Shown in pieces: positions 43,410-54,209 of a DNA stretch of 64,000 nucleotides. Both the position numbers and the translations under genes were made by a program. The notes beneath the pieces were generated by a model. The model was not told the DNA's origin. It saw only the letters and a list, made by a program, of their open reading frames with translations, and did no database searches. Source of the DNA: Lotus japonicus (Eukaryota > Streptophyta > Magnoliopsida > Fabales > Fabaceae); assembly GCF_012489685.1 (NCBI RefSeq), contig NC_080043.1, positions 48,251,127-48,315,126 of the forward strand. Reading direction: 5' to 3'. Within the stretch, counting starts at the first letter, position 1. Every line of letters begins with the position of its first letter.

Positions 43410-44333
43410 GTCTGGAGGAGACGTTGGCTTTGGAGGAAACCAGAAGGGAAAAATCATTGGAAAAGGTTCCATAGGAGATGGAAAATTCCAGTTATCAATG
43501 ATGTACTTCTGGTGGAAGGATTATTTCATAACTTGCTCTCCATAAGCCAAATTGCTGACAAAGGTTACGATGTAATCTTCAATCAAACCGGCTGCAAAGC
43601 TGTCAGTCAAACAGATGGATCTGTCCTGTTTTCTGGGAAGAGAAGAAATGATATTTACAAAATCAAATCTTCTGAACTGCTGTCTTAGAAGGTCAAGTGT
43701 CTCTTGTCAGTTAATGATGAGCAATGGATCTGGCACAGACGCCTAGGGCATGCCAGCCTCAGGAAGATCTCTCAACTCAGCAAGCTAAATCTCGTCAGAG
43801 GATTGCCTCGTCTGAAGTACTCATCAGAGGCTCTATGTGAAGCTTGTCAGAAGGGAAAATTCACCAAGAAACCCTTTAAAGCAAAGAATGTGGTATCTAC
43901 AACAAGACCCCTTGAGCTACTTCATATTGATCTCTTTGGACCAGTGAAAACTGAATCCATTGGAGGAAAAAAGTATGGGTTAGTCATTGTAGATGACTAC
44001 AACAGGTGGACATGGGTAAAGTTCCGAAGGCATAAAGATGAAACACACACTATATTTACCAACTTCATCACTCAAGTTCAGAAGGAGTTCCAAACTTCAG
44101 TGATTACTGTCAGAAGTGATCATGGTGGAGAATTTGAGAACAAAGCTTTTGAAGAATTATTCAACTCACAAGGAATCTCTCACAACTTCTCCTATCCTCG
44201 CACTCCCCAACAAAATGGAGTTGTTGAAAGAAAGAACAGAACTCTTCAGGAGATGGCTCGCACCATGATGCAAGAATCAAGTATGGCCAAGCACTTCTGG
44301 GCAGAGGCAATCAACACTGCTTGCTATATCTAG
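43303..44333 (+). pseudogene. pol: SIRE-2 pol, protease and integrase
   Basis: Protease SWYLDSGCSRHMTG opens after a stop at 43300-43302 in the frame +1 to gag. A one-base loss near 43480 and a TAG near 43687 break it. From 43704 the frame is open: zinc-binding HRRLGHASLRKISQ...CEACQKGKF, then the integrase core with the first Asp in HIDLFGP/VDDYNRW, the second in RSDHGGEFEN and the Glu in PQQNGVVERKNRT. A TAG at 44331-44333 ends it, but the same frame continues into RT. Integrase would insert the cDNA. Confidence 0.87.
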
Positions 44334-44438
44334 AACAGAATCTCCATCAGACCTATTCTGGAGAAGACTCCTTATGAGCTATGCAAAGGAAGACAACCTG
44401 ATATCTCTTACTTCCATCCATTCGGAAGTACTTGCTAC

Positions 44439-46406
44439 ATGCTCAACACTAAGGAGCAATTGGGTAAATTCGACTCTAAAGCCTTAAAATGCTATTTTCT
44501 TGGTTATTCTGAAAGATCTAAAGGTTTTAGAATTTATAATATTATTCATCAAACTGTTGAGGAGTCTATTCAAATTAGATTTGATGATAAGCTTGGCTCA
44601 GAAAAGTCAAAGTTGTTTGAAAGATTTGCAGATTTATGCATTGATTGTTCGGAAGCAAATCAACCAAAGAACAGCTCAGAGGATGTTGCTCTAGAGGCAG
44701 AAGCATCTGAAGCTGCTCCAACAACTCCTGATCAGCTTCAGAAGAAGAAAAGAATAGCTGTCTCTCATCCAGAAGAACTGATCATTGGCAACAACGATGC
44801 TCCCGTCAGAACTAGGTCAATGCTCAAACCTTCAGAAGAGACTCTTCTGAGTCTGAAGGGACTTGTTTCTCTCATTGAGCCCAAATCAGTTGATGAAGCT
44901 CTTGAAGACAAAGGCTGGATTCTGGCAATGCAAGAAGAGCTAGATCAGTTCACCAAGAATGATGTATGGACCTTAATGCCTAAACCCAAGGGTTTCCATG
45001 TCATAGGAACCAAGTGGGTATTCAGAAACAAGCTGAATGAAAAAGGAGAAGTAACAAGAAACAAGGCAAGACTGGTGGCTCAAGGCTACAATCAACAAGA
45101 AGGGATTGATTACACTGAGACCTTTGCTCCTGTAGCAAGGCTTGAAGCTATAAGGCTACTGATCTCCTTCTCAGTAAATCACAACATCATTCTCCATCAG
45201 ATGGATGTCAAGAGTGCCTTCTTCAATGGCTACATTTCTGAAGAAGTGTATGTCAAGCAACCTCCTAGATTTGAAGATAACAAATATCCAGATCATGTCT
45301 ACAAGCTCAAGAAGTCACTTTATGGACTGAAACAAGCTCCCAGAGCGTGGTACGAAAGGCTCAGCTCCTTTCTTCTACAGAATGAGTTTGTAAGGGGTAA
45401 ATGTGACAATACTCTTTTCTGCAGAACCTATAAGAATGATATTCTTATAGTTCAGATTTATGTTGATGACATCATTTTTGGTTCTGCTAATCCCTCCTTG
45501 TGCAAGGAATTTTCTAAGTTGATGCAGGCTGAATTCGAAATGAGCATGATGGGAGAACTCAAATACTTCCTAGGAATTCAAATAGATCAACGACCAGGAG
45601 TCACTTATATCCATCAGAAGAAGTATACCTTGGAACTTCTGAAGAAGTTCAACATGAGTGATTGCAACATATCTAAGACTCCAATGCATCCAACATGCAT
45701 TCTTGAGAAAGAGGAAGTTTCCTCTAAGGTTTGTCAGAAGCTCTATCGTGGAATGATAGGCTCTCTTCTTTACTTAACTGCCTCCAGACCTGATATATTA
45801 TTTAGTGTGCATCTCTGTGCTAGATTTCAATCAGATCCTAGAGAGACTCACTTAACTGCTGTTAAGAGGATCCTCAAATATCTGAAAGGAACCACTAACC
45901 TTGGCTTGATGTATAGAAAAACATCAGAGTATACACTTTCAGGTTTTTGTGATGCTGACATTGCTGGAGATAGAGTGGAAAGGAAAAGCACCTCTGCAAG
46001 CTACCATTTCCTTGGAGCAAATCTTGTCACTTGGTCAAGCAAGAGACAGAACACAATTGCTCTATCAACTGCTGAAGCAGAGTATGTCTCAGATGCCACG
46101 TGTTGTACACAAACCATATGGATGAAGAATCATCTGGAGGACTATGGTTTGTCTCTGAAGAAGGTCCCTATTTACTGTGACAACACAGCTGCTATCTCAC
46201 TCAGCAAGAATCTCATTCTACACTCAAGAGCAATGCATATAGAGGTAAAGTATCATTATATTCGTGATCATGTTCAGAAGGGCACTCTATCATTAGAGTA
46301 TGTTGATACTGACCATCAGTGGGCAGATATTTTTACTAAGCCCTTAGCAGAAGATAGGTTTTTATTTATTCTTGAAAACCTGAACATGGACTTTTGTCCA
46401 GAGTAA
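44439..46406 (+). CDS. pol: SIRE-2 pol, reverse transcriptase-RNase H (655 aa, open)
   Basis: This is the longest intact frame in the window. The N-terminal part is the integrase C-terminus and linker. RT (RVT_2 type) runs from about residue 150: WVFRNKLNEKGEV, ARLVAQGYNQQEGIDYTETF, QMDVKSAFFNGY, KSLYGLKQAPRAWYERL and the catalytic IYVDDIIFGS. RNase H follows with its three acidic positions in FCDADIAGD, ALSTAEAEYV and YCDNTAAI, and ends ADIFTKPLAEDRF. All catalytic residues are present, so the domain is probably recent and intact. It depends on the broken upstream frame for expression as a polyprotein. A stop at 44331 lies 106 bp before this ATG in the same frame. Confidence 0.93.
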   Translation: MLNTKEQLGKFDSKALKCYFLGYSERSKGFRIYNIIHQTVEESIQIRFDDKLGSEKSKLFERFADLCIDCSEANQPKNSSEDVALEAEASEAAPTTPDQLQKKKRIAVSHPEELIIGNNDAPVRTRSMLKPSEETLLSLKGLVSLIEPKSVDEALEDKGWILAMQEELDQFTKNDVWTLMPKPKGFHVIGTKWVFRNKLNEKGEVTRNKARLVAQGYNQQEGIDYTETFAPVARLEAIRLLISFSVNHNIILHQMDVKSAFFNGYISEEVYVKQPPRFEDNKYPDHVYKLKKSLYGLKQAPRAWYERLSSFLLQNEFVRGKCDNTLFCRTYKNDILIVQIYVDDIIFGSANPSLCKEFSKLMQAEFEMSMMGELKYFLGIQIDQRPGVTYIHQKKYTLELLKKFNMSDCNISKTPMHPTCILEKEEVSSKVCQKLYRGMIGSLLYLTASRPDILFSVHLCARFQSDPRETHLTAVKRILKYLKGTTNLGLMYRKTSEYTLSGFCDADIAGDRVERKSTSASYHFLGANLVTWSSKRQNTIALSTAEAEYVSDATCCTQTIWMKNHLEDYGLSLKKVPIYCDNTAAISLSKNLILHSRAMHIEVKYHYIRDHVQKGTLSLEYVDTDHQWADIFTKPLAEDRFLFILENLNMDFCPE

Positions 46407-46832
46407 GGTTTTCTTCAGAACTTCTGACCCTGGAACCTCTAAAGTCATCAGATGTTACCCCCTTCATAAGTTACTCGATCAGAAGCACTTAACCCACCGG
46501 TTAAACTTCTGTGGTAGGCAACAATACACGTGTCACTTCATTTGTGACATAGTTCCTTGAGTCGCGTGGTATATCTGCTATAATGATGATGCCTACTCTC
46601 CTCTACTATGCTATTTTCAGACTATCTATTTTATAACCGTTGATCTTGCCTTTAATTCTTTAAAAACTATCAACGGTTACCATTAAACCCACTATACGCA
46701 CTGTTCACACACGATCTTCAACTCACTTACACAGACGGTTTTCAAACTCTTCGTGTGCATTGCATTCATTCATACTCCTCCCTCCACATTTCCCCTTTCT
46801 TTGTGAACCCTAAACCCCACTCACTGAGAATC
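46407..46832 (+). other. pol-env spacer with inverted repeat and G-box
   Basis: A 426-bp non-coding stretch. AACCGTTGAT (46635-46644) and ATCAACGGTT (46669-46678) form a perfect 10-bp stem. ACACGTGT (G-box core CACGTG) is near 46526-46533. A pyrimidine-rich tract precedes the env-like ATG. Confidence 0.55.
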
Positions 46833-49800
46833 ATGGGCAAATCAAGGAAACAAAAGGTAAATGTTACTGCATCTTCCAAACAAACTGGCGAAGAACAAGG
46901 GGATCAAAGATTTGAAGAAGCTCAGAAGATTCTAAATGCGCCAAATGTAGTCACATGTGTCAAGAAAGCAGAAAATCTGAATGTGTGTTGTGAAGCAAGA
47001 GTTGATTTCAACAATCTGGCTGAACATGGGTTTGACATCAGGGATCAGGTCAACTTGCAAGGGTGGTCTGGCTACTTCAATAGGCTCTGTGGTCCGATTT
47101 ACCACAAATTGGTTGTAGAGTTCTGGAAAAACGCAGTTTGCAACGACTCCTATGTCGTTTCTCATGTGCTAGACAAGAAAATTGTGATTTCAGAAGAATC
47201 CATTGCAAAGTTGCTGGCTATGGAGTTCCAGCAAGGAAAAAGGATTAAAAACGTTGATGCTAATGTTCCTGGGATAAGGAACGTGGTCAACAAGGCGATT
47301 TATGATAACTGGTCTCTGGAGAAAACCAAGTACAACATAAAAGATTTGAAGCCTCAGATGAAGATTTGGCAGAAGATATTCATTACCTGCATTCACCCCA
47401 GAACCGGTGGAACTGATTACCTTAATGCAACTCAAAAGGTAATCATGTATTACATTTCTAAGGGTGAGCCTATATGTCTACCGTTTCTACTCTTCAACTA
47501 TCTGAAGGAATGCGTTGAGAAATCAAGGACCACAGCTACTGAGAACAAGAGGTTCATTTCTTACATTCCGTATGGAAGATTGCTGTCAGATATCTTCGTC
47601 CAGAATAAACTTGTCAAGACCCTGTCAGACCTTGGACTTCATGAAGATCTGGACATGACTATTGGCGATGCTCTCAATGGAACCAAGTTGAAGAAAATGC
47701 AAATCATTGAGAAAGTTCAAGTTGTGCCCACAGAAGACACTTCTGATGAAGTTCGTCAGAGGAACTACCCTATTGATGACTTTCCTCTTTGGTCTAAAAA
47801 GGACAACCCAGCATGCATTATGGAGTATGTAAGGATGCTCAGAAGACAAGGAGATCCTATCACTCTTGTGGATTTTGTCAAAAGCCTTCCGGACAGTCCT
47901 CCTGAGATGGCAACAAGGAAGTCAAAAAGGGCAACAAGCAGCAAGCCTTCAGATCCTAAGGGCAAAGGGGTTCTGACAGAGGAACCTACAAAGAAGAAAG
48001 TTGTATCCAAGTCAGTGGTCATCAGGGAACCACCCTCTCCTGAAAGACCTTCTAAGAGAATCTCAGTGCAATCGCGTCAAGTGTCTGAATCTGAAAGCTC
48101 TGAGAACTCCTTGGAAGACTCCTCAAGTGAGGAGACTGAAGATGATGATGTTCCTCTGGCCAAGAGGCGAAAAGTTATTTTTGAGGAAGAAGAAGACGAG
48201 CAGGATGACTGTATGATCATTCAGGATGTGCTTCAGGATATAAGGGAATCATCAGAAGCTGAATAATCCACGGATTCTGATGCTATACCCTTAGTGAAGA
48301 GAAGGAAACTGCCTTTGAAGGGTCCACTTTAGCAGAAAAAGGCAGAAGCAGAGCAAGCATCTGACCCTGCTTCAGAAGCACAAAGGGAAAGAAGATCAAA
48401 AAGCACTTCTGATCCTGCCAGGGCTGCAAAATTCACCATAACCACTTCCATCAGAAGTCCAAGTAAGGTAATTACTGAAAGCATTAACTCTGATTCTGCT
48501 TTAGTAGTTATTCCTGAACAACCCCTGCCTATATCTACCTCCATGCCTATCTCAACCCAAACAACATCCACTCTGGCTGAAACACAAGCTGAAACACAAG
48601 CTCCTAAATCAACCATCCAAACAGCTACCACTGTCATCCCTTCCATCCCAATTCACACCTCTTCCACATCTACCACAACTGAACCTGTACCTCCTTTCAA
48701 TCCCTTCATTCAAGGTATTGTTCAAAGTGAGGCTACTCTGAGAACCTTGGTTCAACAATTCACTCCCAAGCCTTCATCCACTTCACACACCCTCCTCATA
48801 ACCCAAACTGGTGAGATCCCTGCTGAGGCAGAAAAAGAGGATGATGATGTTCAGATCCTTGAACCGCCCTTCAATGTGAAGCCTCTTCAACAAGTAGCTT
48901 CCAACTTTGAAGATCAGCTTCAAGATGCTGCTGAGTCTTTCTATGTGTCTTTGTCCAACTATTCTGCAGTCAACTCACGAGATCTGAGTTTTACTTCACC
49001 TGAGAAGACTGCTACCTCAAGGCAAAGACAAGTAACGATCTCTGAAGCTGAGCACATGGATGAATCAGATCACTCAGGCATAGAGAAAGACCATGAGATT
49101 GATTCTATTCCTGCAGAACACCTCAGACCTGATAGCTCAAACGCCTCAAGTTCCAATGCAACCATAACTCCTCAGCCTGTTATGACCTTGGCAACCTCCT
49201 TCAGACCTCAAAATCTTATTCAACTCATTCAGGAGTTCTCTGAAGTGGCCACCAGAAGACTGAACTGGTTATATCAGGTAACTGATAATCAGTTTGATGC
49301 CTCTCTTGTTGATGGTCTATGGTCTGCCTTCGAAAGATGGTCAGAAGGCAAAGCTCATGAACTTCAGAAGCAGCTTAGCAGGGAGAAACGACTAAGAGTT
49401 CATGATGCATCTGAGAGAGCCTATGAGCAAAGGCAGAGAATGCTGCACAGAGTCTGTGCCCCCTTGAGAAGAGCTATGGCTGAAAGACAATATGTTGTCT
49501 CTGAATGTACCTCAGAAGATGCTAAGATGATTTCAGTAGAGGTTGCAGAAGACAGCTCTGAAGGCATAGTCATTCTGGAAGATGCAGATACTAATGAAGT
49601 TGAGAAGCAAGGGCCTATTCAAGTTGATACAGCAATGTCATCAGAGGCTGAAGTTGCTACTCATGCTCCAGCTCCAGAAGTTCCTACTTCAGCTCCAGCT
49701 CCAGAAGTGACTTCTCTTGCTGCCAGAATTGACCGCATTCAAGATGATCAGCAGAGACTGTTTCAGATGGTTGAGCAGCAAGGACTTGTTCAGATTGAAC

Positions 49801-49889
49801 AGAGTAGGCAGATTCAGGAATCTTCCCGCAGAATGGAAGACATGATGAAATTTCTGATCGAGCATCTTCCCTCTTCTTCCAAGCCTTGA
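46833..49889 (+). pseudogene. SIRE-2 env-like ORF with two in-frame stops
   Basis: ATG 46833 (MGKSRKQKVNV) opens a frame of 1018 codons to 49889, broken only by TAA 48264-48266 and TAG 48330-48332. Residues about 60-310 form a conserved globular part (DLGLHEDLDMTIGDALNG, KIFITCIHPRTGGTDYLNAT). A Ser/Glu/Lys-rich region with KKKVVSKSV and PLAKRRKV (nuclear-signal-like) and a Ser/Thr/Pro-rich stretch follow. The C-terminus is a coiled coil (IDRIQDDQQRLFQMVEQQ). SIRE-lineage elements are known for an ORF after pol called env-like. I see no clear signal peptide or membrane span, so membrane function is unproven. The stops may be decay; readthrough is less likely because there are two. Confidence 0.8.
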
Positions 49890-50139
49890 AACCCCTCTCA
49901 TATATCTTGCATGCATGTATTTGTTTTGAATGCATTTATTTTATGTTGACTGTGTTAATCTCTTATTCTCTGATTCAATGCACCGTCCACTTCGTAACTC
50001 ACATGCTTTTATGATTTGATAAGTTTTATGCATGTTTTTCTGTTACTTTTTCTCCTTATAATCTCTGCAATCCTTCTTCTCCATCACACCGCAATTCACT
50101 TCACAATCAGTCATTTCAATCTTCACTTCTAGTTCAAGA

Positions 50140-50556
50140 ATGACTTTTGTCGAACTAATTTCTGAAATCAAGACTATGGTATTTGACCAAGTCTTTCCAT
50201 GCAGCGTCAATCTATCCATTTCTCAGATTTCTCACGCTCTTGAGAAGATTGAGAATCTTCTTAAGTGTTGGCTGACATCCCATCAGACTCACTGTCTTCA
50301 GAACCTTCAAGAAGTTCTGAATGACCTCCTTCGTCTGACCACTCGCCGGAAGGACGTTGAAGATCAGCTCCAGGGCATTTGTATGCTTTTGGAATATGAA
50401 GAGGATCACAAAGAAGCGGATCAAGATGATGTCCGGGAGAATGAAGTTCTCAAGGAAGACCTGGCTACCCAGATGGCCTCAATTAATCAGGACATGCGTC
50501 CCCTACATCTTCAACTTCTCTCCATGAAGAATTCTCGTGCTTTCCTATGTATCTAG
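50140..50556 (+). CDS. Extra small ORF between env-like ORF and 3' LTR (138 aa), unknown
   Basis: Open from ATG 50140 (MTFVELISEIKTMV) to 50556. The product is helical and leucine-rich with heptad-like spacing (ISQISHALEKIENLLKCWL, LQEVLNDLLRLTTRRKDVED) and an acidic middle (EEDHKEADQDDVRENE). No domain recognised. It has its own leader-like, AC/TC-rich upstream sequence of 250 bp after the env-like stop. Codon use looks like the neighbouring SIRE genes. It is either a separate accessory gene or a detached C-terminal part of an older, longer env-like ORF. Confidence 0.5.
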   Translation: MTFVELISEIKTMVFDQVFPCSVNLSISQISHALEKIENLLKCWLTSHQTHCLQNLQEVLNDLLRLTTRRKDVEDQLQGICMLLEYEEDHKEADQDDVRENEVLKEDLATQMASINQDMRPLHLQLLSMKNSRAFLCI

Positions 50557-51201
50557 GATTAGTTTTCTTCACGTATCTCTATCCTCTGTACTCTTTCTCC
50601 GTTCAGCAATAGTAACAGCTTCCCTTGCATCATTTACTTGTTTGTTATTGTTGTGTGTAACTTTGTTTTTCACTCTTTTTGATTATGACAAAAAGGGGGA
50701 GTACATAAAATGGTTTTGATAAACTTTTTTTTCTATTATTATATAAAACCAGTAGAGGAGAATAAGTATAAATACTTATAGCACATAGATATTGTCAAGC
50801 GTCTCAAATAAGGAATACACTTTGTTCATATTCTGAACTAATTTGCTTCTGACGCCTTATTCCAATTATATCTGGACAAGATTCTATGTTTTTAAGCAAT
50901 CTACGCAAGTTCTGAACCATCACTTCTTATGAGTATACATCCTTATACGAGTATCTTCTGATCACATCACCAAGACTTCGAATCTAGACTCTTCATCATC
51001 TCATCAAGTCATAGATTCAGGGGGAGTCAGGGGGAGACCCCAGCTCAGAATCAGGTGTTATCCCAGATTCAGAAAGAGCAATACTAACCGTTACACAAGG
51101 ATAAGTTTAATTTCTGATATCTTCTCTCTTGTGTATTTAGTTTATTGTTTAAGAATTGTTCATCAAAATACTTGTTTTGTCATCATCAAAAAGGGGGAGA
51201 T
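50557..51201 (+). other. 3' non-coding region of SIRE-2 with two polypurine tracts
   Basis: AAAAAGGGGGAG occurs at 50690-50701 and again at 51188-51199, directly before the 3' LTR. The second is the functional PPT by position. The first is an internal copy with the same GACAAAAAGG/CATCAAAAAGG context. GGGGGAGTCAGGGGGAG lies near 51019-51035. No gene. Confidence 0.7.
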
Positions 51202-52446
51202 TGTAAGATCAAGGTTTGATCAGTGGTTGCATCTCTATATTTTGATGATTACAATTAAGGTTTGTGATGATGAACAATTGTGGTACCCTAACGTTTGTCT
51301 TTTTAGTTGTGACAAACAGGTTCTGAATCTGACCCAAGACTATTTATTCAGAAGAAGAAGAATCAAGGGATACTAAAGAGAGAGCTCTAAAGCGTACCAT
51401 GTTCGTTCAGAACAGTGGCAAATCCTTCAGAAGTTCTGAAGATACAAGCTCTCAAGAGGTTCTGAAGAACCAGAGTCAGAAGTTCTGAAGACCAGATGTT
51501 CCAGTGGAACGGTCTAGAAGTAGAAGACTCAAGTTCTGAAGACCTGCAAGAAGCTGGTTCTGAAGACCCAAGCTATTCTAGCTCTGACGTTCAGAAGTTC
51601 TAAGGAACTTGTTCAGAAGCAGAAGTTGCAAGGTCAGAAGAATCCAAAGCTTTAAATCTGATAAGGATCAGAAGCTTCACCAACGTTCATCTGAAGCCTT
51701 CAGATCTCAAGTCAACTGGTGAAAGGACAGGTCGCTATCATAGTACAACATCGTACAAGTCTCAGTCTGTCCGCCACCTACCTTGTCTAGCCTAGCAGTC
51801 TGATATTACAAGATTGCTACTCCAATGGACAAAACCCTAGCAACGGCTACATCACAAGTCTTGGAGTATATAAAGGCTGAAGAAAGAAGAAAGAGGTCAA
51901 GAAACTTTGCTGAAATCATCATTCAACATATACGAACCAATCTCTTAGCATTATTTCTTTACTGTTCTTAAACATCTGAGTTTACTATTAGCTTTTTAGA
52001 AGCACTTATTGTAAACCCGAAACCTTTTACATCACATTGTAAAGTTCCTTAAGAGACCAAGGTTGGTCGGATCTTGAGAGGACTGAATCAAGGTTGATTC
52101 AGTGTTTAGCTAGTCTTAAGAGGATCGGTAGATCAGCTTCTTAAGAGGATACTAGTGGGAAAATCAGTGCATTGTTAGTCACTTAGCAGGTAGCAAAGTG
52201 CAGTTGTAACACTAATTGATTTTAGTGAATTGCCTTCATCAGAAGAAGGAAGAAATCACCTTCACCGGTGGACTGGACTAGCTTGAGCTTTTATCTCAAT
52301 TGAACCAGGATAAAATACTTGCGTGCTTTACTTCTTATCCTTCAGCACCTAGTTCTTATCTTTGAGTTTTGAAAACGTTTAAAAGTTTACCCTTTATTCA
52401 AAAACTCTATTCAAACCCCCCCTTTCTAGTGTTTTTCGCACCTTCA
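51202..52446 (+). mobile_element. 3' LTR of SIRE-2
   Basis: Matches 40283-41524 with about 20 differences, TATATAAAG at 51867-51875, ends CGCACCTTCA before the TGAGG target repeat. Confidence 0.92.
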
Positions 52447-53879
52447 TGAGGCAGTAAACACAGCATGTTACATTCAGAATAGGATCTCTATCAGACCAAT
52501 TTTGAATAAGACTCCTTATGAATTGTGGAAGAAAGTAAAACCCAACATTTCTTACTTTCATCCTTTTGGTTGTGTTTGCTATGCTCTGAATACTAAGGAT
52601 AGATTACATAAGTTTGATTCTAAATCTTCTAAATGTCTATTACTTGGTTACTCTGAACGTTCTAAAGGCTTTTAGAATTTACAATACTGATGCTAAAACT
52701 ATTGAAGAATCTATTCATGTTAGATTTGATGATAAGTTTGACTCTAATAAGTCAAAGCTAGTTGAAAAGTTTGCAGATATGAGTATAAATGTTTCTGATA
52801 AAGGCAAAGCTCCAGAGGAAGCTGAGCCAGAGGAAGACTCTCCAGAGGAAGTTGGTCCCTCTGATTCACAGCCTCAGAGGAAGAGCAGAATTGTTGCCTC
52901 TCACCCTAAGGAGTTGATTCTGGGAAACAAAGATGAACCAGTCAGAACCAGATCAACGTTTAGACCCTCTGAAGAGACTCTACTTAGTCTGAAGGGATTG
53001 GTATCCTTAATTGAACCAAAATCAATTGATGAAGCCCTTCAAGACAAAGACTGGATTCTGGCAATGGAAGAAGAATTGAATCAATTCTCCAAGAATGATG
53101 TTTGGAACCTTGTCAAGAAATCTCAAGGCGCTCATATCATTGGAACCAAATGGGTTTTCAGAAACAAGCTGAATGAAAAATGAGATGTAGTCAGAAACAA
53201 AGCAAGGCTATTTGCTCAAGGCTACAGTCAGCAAGAAGGAATAGATTATACTGAAACATTTGCTCCAGTAGCAAGATTGGAAGCTATCAGACTGCTGATC
53301 TCATTCTCAGTGAATCACAACATAATTCTTAATCAGATGGATGTTAAGAGTGCCTTCCTAAATGGTTACATCTCGGAGGAAGTCTATGTTCATCATCCCC
53401 CAGGTTTTGAAGATGAGAAGAACCCTGACCATGTTTTCAAATTGAAGAAATCTCTCTATGGTCTGAAGCAAGCTCCCAGAACATGGTATGAGAGACTAAG
53501 TTCATTCCTTCTGGAAAATGAGTTTGTAAGGGGTAAAGTAGATACATCTCTCTTTTGCAAAACGTACAAAGATGATATCTTAATTGTGCAAATTTATGTT
53601 GATGATATTATATTTGGATCTGCTAATCCATCTCTTTGAAAAGAATTTTCTGAGATGATGCAGGCTGAATTTGAAATGAGTATGATTGGAGAACTCAAGT
53701 ACTTTCTGGGAATACAAGTTGATCAAAAACCAGAAGCTACTTACATCCATCAGAGCAAGTACACAAATGAACTTCTAAAGAAGTTCAATATGACAGAATC
53801 AATAATTTCTAAGACTCCTATGCATCCTACATGCATTCTGGAGAAAGAAGATGCCGATGGAAAAGTATGTCACAAGCTA
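52447..53879 (+). pseudogene. pol: SIRE-1 pol, second part: integrase end and reverse transcriptase, truncated
   Basis: Continues SIRE-1 after SIRE-2. Integrase C-terminal block (NRISIRPI, NKTPYELW, YFHPFGCVCYAL), a one-base insertion near 52670, then RT with TGA at 53181-53183, ARLFAQGYSQQEGIDYTETF, QMDVKSAFLNGY, IYVDDIIFGS, and TGA at 53637-53639. The frame then runs through GELKYFLGIQVDQ and KTPMHPTCILEKED and stops being SIRE at about 53879. RNase H, any env-like ORF and the 3' LTR are gone. Confidence 0.88.
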
Positions 53880-54209
53880 GGAAATATCTAGAAACTTAAA
53901 GGTCAGTTTTGCACAAAGGACCTCGAAATAAGTGGAACCTTTAATAACCTCTCAAACTAACGTAAAATGCAACTAAAGTCCTCATAAAACTATGAAATTG
54001 CCTAAATGAAGCAAAAACACAAATAAAGATAAAAATGTATGAAACACTACATGAGACTCAACAAAAAGACTCAAAACCTACAACGAAATGACCCTGAAAA
54101 CAAGACTAAATCCCGGTAATCACACCACTATACTCAACGACAGCTCGCCCTCGAGCGTAACTAAGATTAGCTTGCCCACAAGCACAAAGAATTGCTCCCA
54201 ACACAACAT
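53880..54209 (-). mobile_element. Athila-like LTR fragment, minus orientation
   Basis: On the minus strand it reads TGATTACCGGGATTT at 54122, then CAGGGTCATTT, GAGTCTTTTTGTTGA and CATGTAGTGTTTCAT. It matches 56489-56745 in inverted orientation. The part at 54123-54209 (GCTCGAGGGCGAGCTG on the minus strand) looks like the internal region before a 3' LTR. Family assignment is tentative. Confidence 0.55.

Larger units (their letters stand above)
40283..52446 (+). mobile_element. SIRE-2: structurally complete SIRE/Maximus Ty1/copia element (12.2 kb)
   Basis: Two LTRs (1242 and 1245 bp), PBS, gag, protease, integrase, RT-RNase H, env-like ORF, an extra small ORF and PPT are all present. Flanking target repeats are a perfect TGAGG (40278-40282 and 52447-52451). 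I count roughly 20 differences between the LTRs (about 1.6%), which at commonly used plant LTR rates would mean somewhat under one million years. It inserted into the integrase of SIRE-1. Several stops and frameshifts make it non-autonomous now. Confidence 0.93.

Noticed and set aside
48264..48332. Programmed readthrough of the env-like ORF
   Set aside because: Two stops of different kinds within 70 bp, without a recognisable readthrough context, fit decay better.
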